Shown piece after piece: positions 5,922 to 10,971 of a stretch of DNA of 10,971 bases; position 1 is the stretch's first letter, and each line of letters begins with the position of its first letter. This DNA is from an uncultured Collinsella sp. (GTDB lineage Bacteria > Actinomycetota > Coriobacteriia > Coriobacteriales > Coriobacteriaceae). The translations under genes and the position numbers were made by a program. The stretch covers positions 1 through 10,971 of the forward strand of contig UQWV01000060.1 of NCBI GenBank assembly GCA_900544845.1. Direction: 5' to 3'. Under the pieces are notes generated by a model that saw nothing but the letters and a program-made list of their open reading frames with translations, made no database searches and had not been told where the DNA came from.

Positions 5922-8489
5922 ATGGAATTTTACGCAAGCTGCCCCGAGGGCTTTGAGTCCGCACTCGCCGATGAGCTTAAACGCCTCGGGCTTTCGCATG
6001 TCCGCCGCCTGAAGGGCCGCGCTACATTTGAGGGCGAGCTCGAAGAAGGCTACCGCGCCTGCCTGTGGTCGCGCCTGGCCAGCCGCGTGTTTGTGGTGCT
6101 CGGGCGCTTTGGGGCACAGGATGCCGATGAGTTGTACGACAGCGTTTACGACATCGCCTGGGAGAACATCGTCCGCCCCGGCGCCACCATCGCCATTACC
6201 GCCCGCGGCGTGACCGAGCAGCTGCGCAACACGCGCTTCTCGGCCCTGCGTGCCAAAGACGCGCTGTGCGACCGCCTGGCCGAGACCACGGGACGTCGCG
6301 CCGATGTCGATGCCGCCGACCCCGATGTTCACCTACTGCTTTCGCTACGCCAGCGCCGCGCGAGCATAAGCCTAGACCTTTCGGGCGACCCGCTGTTCAA
6401 ACGCCTGCCGCCCGCTGCGACTCGTGCCGGCGAGGGCGCACACGTGTTGCGCCCCGACTACGCCGCCCTGGTGCTGGCGCAGGTCGGCTGGACCGCACTA
6501 TGCGAGCGCGAGCTGACGGCCGACGATTACGAGAACGAAGCCCTTCCCACGCTGATCGATGCCTCGTGCGCCGGCGGCGGTCTGCTGCTGGAGGCCGTGA
6601 ACATTCTGACCGACCGCGCCCCGGGCGTCGCACGCGAGCGCTGGGGCTTTGAGGGCTGGCAGCTGCACGATGCCGCCCTGTGGGAGCAGCTGCTTGCCGA
6701 GGCGCGCGGGCGCGAGGCGGCAGCGCGCGAGCGCGAGGCGCGCATCGTGGCCGTGGATGTTGACCCCGCCGCCCGCAAGACCGCTGAGCGCATGGTTAAA
6801 TGTGCCGGCTACAAGCGCTTTGTCGATTTTTGCGCCGCCAAGTCCGCCACCGTACTGGACCACGCGGGCGCTGTCGCCGGCGCCGCCGTGGTCGCGGATA
6901 CGAACGAGACACCGCTTTCGCTCATGCATGACACCATGACGCTCATCGGCGAGTTGCGCCGCGCGCCCGAGCTTGCCGCGGCGCCGGTCGCCGCGCTCAC
7001 CCGCGACGGATTGCTGGCCCGCGCGCTCCACACCGAGCCCGAGCGCTCGATCGCCGTCATGCCCAACAACGAAGAGGCGACCGTCGAAGTCTGGCCTTCG
7101 CTCGACCACGCCGCCGCAGCGTTTGAGGCTGCGACCAGTGCGGATGCCGAGGCCGAGGCTGCGGATGTCAACGAAGTCAACGATGAAGCCGCCGCTTCCG
7201 CCATGCCCGAGCCTGCCGCCATGCTCGACCTGGGCGACGGCAAGCCGCTGCCCGTGCTCATCCCCGAGTCCGAGCAGTTCGCCAACCGCCTGCGCAAGAA
7301 TGCCCGTCTGCGCCGCAAGTGGGCCAGGCGCGAGGGCGTGAGCTGCTACCGCGTCTACGATGCCGACCTGCCCGACTACTCCGCCGCTATCGACCTGTAC
7401 GAGGGTTGCCCGCAGACGCCGGGCCGCTGGCTCGTCATCGCCGAATACGCCGCGCCCAAGACCATCGACCCCGCACTGGCCCAGGCCCGTATGCTCGACA
7501 TTCTGGCCATCGCGCCGCGCATCCTAGATGTTCCCGCCGAGCATGTGCACGCCAAGGCCCGCATGCGTTCGCGCGGCGGCTCGCAGTACGGCAAGCAGGG
7601 CGCCGGCAAGGGCGGCTCGGGCGAGCGCGCCAATATCGCGCGTCGTCGCCTGCCGCTCATCGAAGAGGGCGGCCTCACCTTTGCCGTCAACTTTGACGAC
7701 TACCTGGACGTCGGCATCTTCTTGGACCACCGCGTCACCCGCAACCTGGTGCGCGAGCACGCCAAGCAGGCGCGCCGCTTCCTCAATCTGTTTGCCTACA
7801 CCGGCACTGCCACCTGCTACGCGGCCGATGGCGGCGTCGAGGAGACCGTGACGGTCGACCTCTCCAATACCTATCTGGACTGGGCCGAGCGCAACATGCG
7901 CCAGAACGGCTTTGTGGGGCCTCAGCATCATTTTGTGCGCGACGACGTGCTCGCCTGGATTCGCGACCAGCGCCAGACGCGCAACCGCTGGGACCTGATC
8001 TTTGTCGACCCGCCCACGTTCTCGAACTCGTCCAAGATGGGCCGCCGCACCTGGGATGTCCAGCGCGACCATGTTGAGCTTTTGGCTGGCGTATCGCGCC
8101 TGCTCGCGCAGGGCGGCCATGCCATCTTTAGCTGCAACCTGCGCGGCTTCCGCCCCGAAACGCGCAAGCTCGCCCGCGCGGGCGTGGTGCTGGAGGACAT
8201 TACGGCGCAGACCATCCCCGAGGACTTCGCGCGCAACCAGAAGGTGCACCACTGCTACATCGTGCGCCGCCTGCCCATCGAGGACGCCATGGCCGAAGTC
8301 GGCTTTAGCGCCGAGGAAATTGCCGAGCGCGTCGAGGAGCTGCGCAACCCCGAAGCCCGCAAGCCTCGCGCAACGGCGCCCGCGCACGCGCAGGCAGGCG
8401 ACCGGGGGCCGCGCGGCAACGGCAAGCCTGACTCCGCCGGCAAGCCCAAAAAGAAGAAGTTCTACGCCAGCAAGCCCAAGGGCAAATAA
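5922..8489 (+). CDS. rlmKL: RlmKL-type 23S rRNA methyltransferase fusion with degenerate RlmL domain
   Basis: 855-residue fusion, longer than E. coli RlmKL (about 700). RlmL makes m2G2445 and RlmK makes m7G2069 in 23S rRNA (E. coli numbering). It begins MEFYASCPEGFE, followed by a THUMP-like region (about 45-150) with RFSALRAKDALCDRL and ISLDLSGDPLFKR, both typical of RlmL. The N-terminal methyltransferase (about 165-390) has DASCAGGG (213-220) where DPxCGSG is expected and DTNETP (326-331) where NPPYG is expected. An Ala/Glu-rich linker (about 391-450) precedes the RlmK domain, which is well preserved: NLFAYTGTAT (622-631), acidic VDLSNTYLDWAERN, and DPPTF (696-700). The C-terminus is a Lys-rich tail (KPKKKKFYASKPKGK). 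ATG at 5922 follows AGAGAGG. RlmK activity is probable; RlmL activity is doubtful. Confidence 0.88.
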   Translation: MEFYASCPEGFESALADELKRLGLSHVRRLKGRATFEGELEEGYRACLWSRLASRVFVVLGRFGAQDADELYDSVYDIAWENIVRPGATIAITARGVTEQLRNTRFSALRAKDALCDRLAETTGRRADVDAADPDVHLLLSLRQRRASISLDLSGDPLFKRLPPAATRAGEGAHVLRPDYAALVLAQVGWTALCERELTADDYENEALPTLIDASCAGGGLLLEAVNILTDRAPGVARERWGFEGWQLHDAALWEQLLAEARGREAAAREREARIVAVDVDPAARKTAERMVKCAGYKRFVDFCAAKSATVLDHAGAVAGAAVVADTNETPLSLMHDTMTLIGELRRAPELAAAPVAALTRDGLLARALHTEPERSIAVMPNNEEATVEVWPSLDHAAAAFEAATSADAEAEAADVNEVNDEAAASAMPEPAAMLDLGDGKPLPVLIPESEQFANRLRKNARLRRKWARREGVSCYRVYDADLPDYSAAIDLYEGCPQTPGRWLVIAEYAAPKTIDPALAQARMLDILAIAPRILDVPAEHVHAKARMRSRGGSQYGKQGAGKGGSGERANIARRRLPLIEEGGLTFAVNFDDYLDVGIFLDHRVTRNLVREHAKQARRFLNLFAYTGTATCYAADGGVEETVTVDLSNTYLDWAERNMRQNGFVGPQHHFVRDDVLAWIRDQRQTRNRWDLIFVDPPTFSNSSKMGRRTWDVQRDHVELLAGVSRLLAQGGHAIFSCNLRGFRPETRKLARAGVVLEDITAQTIPEDFARNQKVHHCYIVRRLPIEDAMAEVGFSAEEIAERVEELRNPEARKPRATAPAHAQAGDRGPRGNGKPDSAGKPKKKKFYASKPKGK

Positions 8490-8492
8490 CAA

Positions 8493-8559
8493 AGTTGCGG
8501 TGGAATACGGACTGTTTTGCCTGGAATTAGGCAAATTTAGACCGTATTTCACCGCAACT
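8493..8559. repeat. 67-base nested palindrome between convergent genes
   Basis: Outer arms AGTTGCGGTGGAATACGG (8493-8510) and CCGTATTTCACCGCAACT (8542-8559) are complementary over 18 bases with one G-T position. Inside them TTTGCCT (8516-8522) and AGGCAAA (8529-8535) form a second stem with a 6-base loop. The element starts 3 bases after the rlmKL stop and ends 24 bases before the response regulator stop. T-runs are weak on both sides (TTTGTTATTT on the minus strand), so it may act as a two-way terminator, but its size and nested form also resemble a dispersed REP/MITE-like element. Confidence 0.75.
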
Positions 8560-8583
8560 CATATTGGGATGGTGGTTGGCGAT

Positions 8584-9297
8584 CTAGCCTTGGATGACCA
8601 ATCGGTAGCCGATGCCCACATGCGTCTGGATATAGCGCGGATGTGCGGGGTCGGACTCGATCTTCTTGCGCAGCGTGCCCATAAAGACACGCAGGCTCGC
8701 CAGGTCGCTCTTGGTTGCCGTGCCCCAAATCTCGTGCAGGATAAACTGGTGCGTCAGTACCTTGTCGGCGTTATGCGCCAGCAGGCACAGGAGCTTATAC
8801 TCGATCGGCGTCAGATGCAGTTCCTCGCCATCCATCGTGGCGATGCCGGCATCAAAATCGATATGCAGCTCGCCGGTATCGAACGAGCCCTCGGAGGTAA
8901 CGCCGCCCGTCTGCGCATACGAAAGGCGCCTGAGCGTCGTGCGAATGCGCGCGAGCAGTTCCTCGACCGAAAACGGCTTGGTCAGGTAGTCGTCGGCACC
9001 GGCATCGAGCGCGCGGATCTTGTCCGCGTCCTCGCTGCGCGCCGAGACCACAATGATCGGCATGCCCGACCATGTGCGCACCGACTCCACCACCTTGACG
9101 CCGTCCATATCGGGCAGGCCCAGATCGAGCAGCACAATGCTCGGCGTCTGCGATGAGGCGGCGGCGATGGCGGCATGGGCGGTCTCCACAGCCATATGGC
9201 GCAAGCCGTGCGCCTCGAGCGCGGCAACAATAAGATTGCGAACGGCGGGGTCGTCCTCAACGACCAAGATGAGCGGTTTTACGGCAGAGTTCGGCAC
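8584..9297 (-). CDS. kdpE: KdpE-like OmpR-family response regulator
   Basis: DNA-binding partner of the adjacent sensor kinase, 237 residues. The receiver domain (about 8-122) shows acidic pocket Glu14-Asp15-Asp16, phospho-acceptor Asp58 in LLDLGLPDMDG, Ser85 and Lys107 in YLTKPF. A winged-helix OmpR/PhoB DNA-binding domain follows (about 140-235), containing LTPIEYKLLCLLAHNADKVLTH and ending IQTHVGIGYRL. The overall pattern is closest to KdpE, the regulator of K+ transport operons; no kdpFABC genes are visible here to confirm it. The start is taken as GTG at 9295-9297 because AAGGAG (9305-9310) lies 7 bases upstream and the domain begins right after it; the ATG at 9376-9378 lies well inside the kinase gene and is unlikely. 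Translation is probably coupled to the kinase. Confidence 0.9.
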   Translation of the reverse strand: MPNSAVKPLILVVEDDPAVRNLIVAALEAHGLRHMAVETAHAAIAAASSQTPSIVLLDLGLPDMDGVKVVESVRTWSGMPIIVVSARSEDADKIRALDAGADDYLTKPFSVEELLARIRTTLRRLSYAQTGGVTSEGSFDTGELHIDFDAGIATMDGEELHLTPIEYKLLCLLAHNADKVLTHQFILHEIWGTATKSDLASLRVFMGTLRKKIESDPAHPRYIQTHVGIGYRLVIQG

Positions 9298-9301
9298 AGC
9301 G

Positions 9302-10927
9302 CTACTCCTTATCAAACGAAACGTCGGCGGCGGGAAGTTCAATCGTAAAGATCGAACCGTGCGGGTCCGCCGCGGCAACCTCTATGCTACCGCCATGTGC
9401 CAACGCAATGGAACGGCAGAGCGAAAGACCCAGGCCAACGCTGCGGTGGCTGTCGGCCAGGCCATGGTTGGCGGTATAGAACGACTCAAAGATGCGCTCG
9501 CGATCCTCGGGTGCGATGCCCGGACCATCATCGGCCACCGAGCACGCCACGCGTCCATCGTCGACGCTAATCGAAATCATGATATGCGAGCCTGCGGGCG
9601 TATAGGTGATGGCGTTGTTCACCAGATTGACCACCAGCTGCACCATCAGGCGCGCATCGACATTGACGAGCGCCGGCTCATCGCACGCCACCACCTTAAG
9701 GTCGTGCTCGCGCACGGCAGGGTTCACGTGGCGCAGCGCCTCCTCGACGATATCGTCCATGAGCTCGAGCGTGGTCGACAGGCGCATACCGCCACCCTCG
9801 AGCTTGGTGATGGCGAGCAGATTCTCGACGGTGGCGTTGAGCCACAGCGCATCCGAGCGAATGGATAGAAGCAGGCCGCGGCGCGTCTGGGCATCGAGCA
9901 CCGCGGTGCCGGTCGAGCCCTGATCGAGCAGCACGTCGGCATTACCCGAAATACTGGTAAGCGGCGTGCGCAGATCGTGCGAAATGGAGCGCAGCAGGTT
10001 GGCGCGCAGCTGTTCGTTTTTGGCGAGCACCGCCGCCTCCTCGCGGGCCTCCATGGCGCGGGCGCGATCGAGTGCCAGCTCGCCTTCGCTCACGATGGCA
10101 TCGGCAAGTGTCCGCTCCTCGTGCGTCAGCACGTCGGGCTCGGCAACGATAGCCAGCACGCCCACCACCGAGGCGGGGTCGCCCGAGCGGACGAAGCCGT
10201 CGCCCGTTCGAACCGTCAGGTAGATGCCATAAAACGCCGAGCCGCCATAGGTGGCATCGAGCGGCGTTCCCACATAGGCGGACGCCGAGAGCCGCGGCGG
10301 CATCTGCGGCGCCAGTTCATGCACCGGCGCGGCATCGCCCACGGCCGTGTATGTCGCACGCGGCAGCAGGTCATCGCCCTCGGCGTCGGCGCTGTACCAC
10401 ACGACCGGACAGCCCGAAAGACGCGCCAGCTGCGTTGCCATGGCGTGAACGATCTGCTGCTCGTCGGCGCACCGCTGCAGCATGCGGTTGGTCTCGAGCA
10501 CCATATGCGTGCGGCGGTCGCTGGCGGCAGCCTGTGCCAAGGCGCGGCGCAGGGCCAACGCAATCGAGCTCGACACAAGCGAGACCACGAACATGATGAA
10601 GAACATGCCGGGATAGCCGCGGTCGATAAGCGACAGCGAGTAGCGCGGGTCGACAAACAAGAAGTTGTAGAGCGCCACGGCGGCAGCCGAGCTCAGCAAG
10701 CAATACAAGCGACTCCAGGTAAAGAATGCGCACAGCTGAACGGCGAACACATAGACGATCATGATGCTCGGCGCGAGACCCGGATGGTCGAGCAGCGCGC
10801 CCACAATCGTCGCCGCGACCAGCAGCCCCACCGATACGCAGGCGTCATACAGAGGAGTGCGGCGCGTCAGCGTTGTGCGCCGCCACCAAAAGCTATCGGC
10901 AATATCGCCGTCCGTACGGACGTCCAT
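9302..10927 (-). CDS. KdpD-like membrane sensor histidine kinase lacking the KdpD/Usp N-terminus
   Basis: 541-residue sensor kinase, much shorter than E. coli KdpD (894). The cytoplasmic N-terminus is only about 25 residues. Four hydrophobic segments follow (about 29-48, 53-70, 75-92, 108-128) with FLFVDPRYSLSL between the third and fourth, the pattern of the KdpD transmembrane domain (DUF4118). A GAF-like region (about 150-295) leads into the kinase: H-box SISHDLRTPLTSISGN with His317, N-box VNLVNNAITYTP (about 433-444), DDGPGI (466-471) and VGLGLSL (497-503). No Walker-type KdpD domain or Usp domain is present. The ATG at 10925-10927 follows GAGAGGGG. The stop TAG lies 4 bases before the response regulator start, so the two form an operon. 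Potassium or another osmotic cue is a guess from homology. Confidence 0.88.
   Translation of the reverse strand: MDVRTDGDIADSFWWRRTTLTRRTPLYDACVSVGLLVAATIVGALLDHPGLAPSIMIVYVFAVQLCAFFTWSRLYCLLSSAAAVALYNFLFVDPRYSLSLIDRGYPGMFFIMFVVSLVSSSIALALRRALAQAAASDRRTHMVLETNRMLQRCADEQQIVHAMATQLARLSGCPVVWYSADAEGDDLLPRATYTAVGDAAPVHELAPQMPPRLSASAYVGTPLDATYGGSAFYGIYLTVRTGDGFVRSGDPASVVGVLAIVAEPDVLTHEERTLADAIVSEGELALDRARAMEAREEAAVLAKNEQLRANLLRSISHDLRTPLTSISGNADVLLDQGSTGTAVLDAQTRRGLLLSIRSDALWLNATVENLLAITKLEGGGMRLSTTLELMDDIVEEALRHVNPAVREHDLKVVACDEPALVNVDARLMVQLVVNLVNNAITYTPAGSHIMISISVDDGRVACSVADDGPGIAPEDRERIFESFYTANHGLADSHRSVGLGLSLCRSIALAHGGSIEVAAADPHGSIFTIELPAADVSFDKE
9305..9310 (-). promoter_or_regulatory. ribosome binding site that fixes the GTG start of the response regulator
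   Basis: Minus-strand AAGGAG sits inside the last codons of the kinase gene, immediately before its TAG and 7 bases before GTG (9295-9297). No ATG is well placed, so this site decides the start. Confidence 0.8.
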
Positions 10928-10971
10928 CAGCGCCCCGCCCCTCTCTCAAAAACAAAAACCACCACAAAGGG
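10928..10971 (-). promoter_or_regulatory. leader of the sensor kinase gene at the window edge
   Basis: This short stretch contains the kinase ribosome binding site (GAGAGGGG on the minus strand) and a T-rich tract. No -10/-35 pair is visible, so the promoter or an upstream cotranscribed gene lies outside the window. Confidence 0.35.

Noticed and set aside
6701..6745. GC-rich gcgcgag repeats inside rlmKL
   Set aside because: These encode an Arg/Glu/Ala helix and reflect codon bias, not a repeat element.
7524..8552. 342-codon minus-strand open frame opposite the end of rlmKL
   Set aside because: It runs through the nested palindrome and mirrors a well-conserved RlmK domain; typical of antisense frames in GC-rich DNA.
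8002..9156. 384-codon plus-strand open frame crossing from rlmKL into the response regulator region
   Set aside because: It spans two real genes on opposite strands and a terminator-like palindrome; composition is Arg/Ala/Pro-rich with no motif.
9298..9378. ATG start of the response regulator inside the kinase gene
   Set aside because: The extra residues are Arg/Pro-rich and overlap the kinase C-terminus; GTG at 9297 has an ideal ribosome binding site and fits KdpE length.

Overview
The window is GC-rich with compact genes, AT-rich promoter regions and strong AAAGGAG-type ribosome binding sites. Protein styles and gene mix suggest a high-GC Gram-positive gut actinobacterium of the Coriobacteriia, with Collinsella as my best guess. 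This is inferred from memory of similar proteins; no rRNA or other marker in the window proves it.

Layout. (1) 1-530, minus strand: the N-terminal three quarters of a small transaldolase, running off the left edge. (2) 854-3833, minus strand: a sugar phosphotransferase operon in the order transaldolase, EIIA, EIIB, EIIC (UlaC/UlaB/UlaA type), closed by a rho-independent terminator at 752-796. The EIIC gene carries a one-base deletion near 1687-1690 that splits it into two frames. (3) 4182-4973, plus strand: a divergent DeoR-family regulator. The AT-rich region between it and the operon holds repeated TTTCGAT-type sequences that look like its operators. (4) A 17-bp-stem terminator (4977-5017) separates the regulator from a convergent Cof-type HAD phosphatase (5019-5846, minus). 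(5) 5922-8489, plus: a long RlmKL-type 23S rRNA methyltransferase fusion, divergent from the phosphatase. Its C-terminal methyltransferase looks intact, but its N-terminal one lacks the usual catalytic motifs. (6) A 67-bp nested palindrome (8493-8559) lies between convergent genes. (7) 8584-10927, minus: a KdpD-like sensor kinase without the KdpD/Usp sensor region, followed 4 bases later by a KdpE-like response regulator with a GTG start.

How the genes work together. The PTS proteins would import and phosphorylate a sugar or sugar acid, and the transaldolases would feed the product into the non-oxidative pentose phosphate pathway. The DeoR protein probably senses a phosphorylated intermediate and controls the operon and itself. 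None of the ascorbate catabolic genes ulaG, ulaD, ulaE or ulaF is in the window, and two transaldolase paralogues flank the PTS genes, so a substrate other than L-ascorbate is likely. The remaining genes (phosphatase, rRNA methyltransferase, two-component system) appear to be independent units.

No tRNA, rRNA, CRISPR array, insertion sequence or phage gene was recognised. The strongest leads are the split EIIC gene, the degenerate RlmL domain, the transaldolase-type active site in an FSA-sized protein, the short KdpD, and the nested palindrome.
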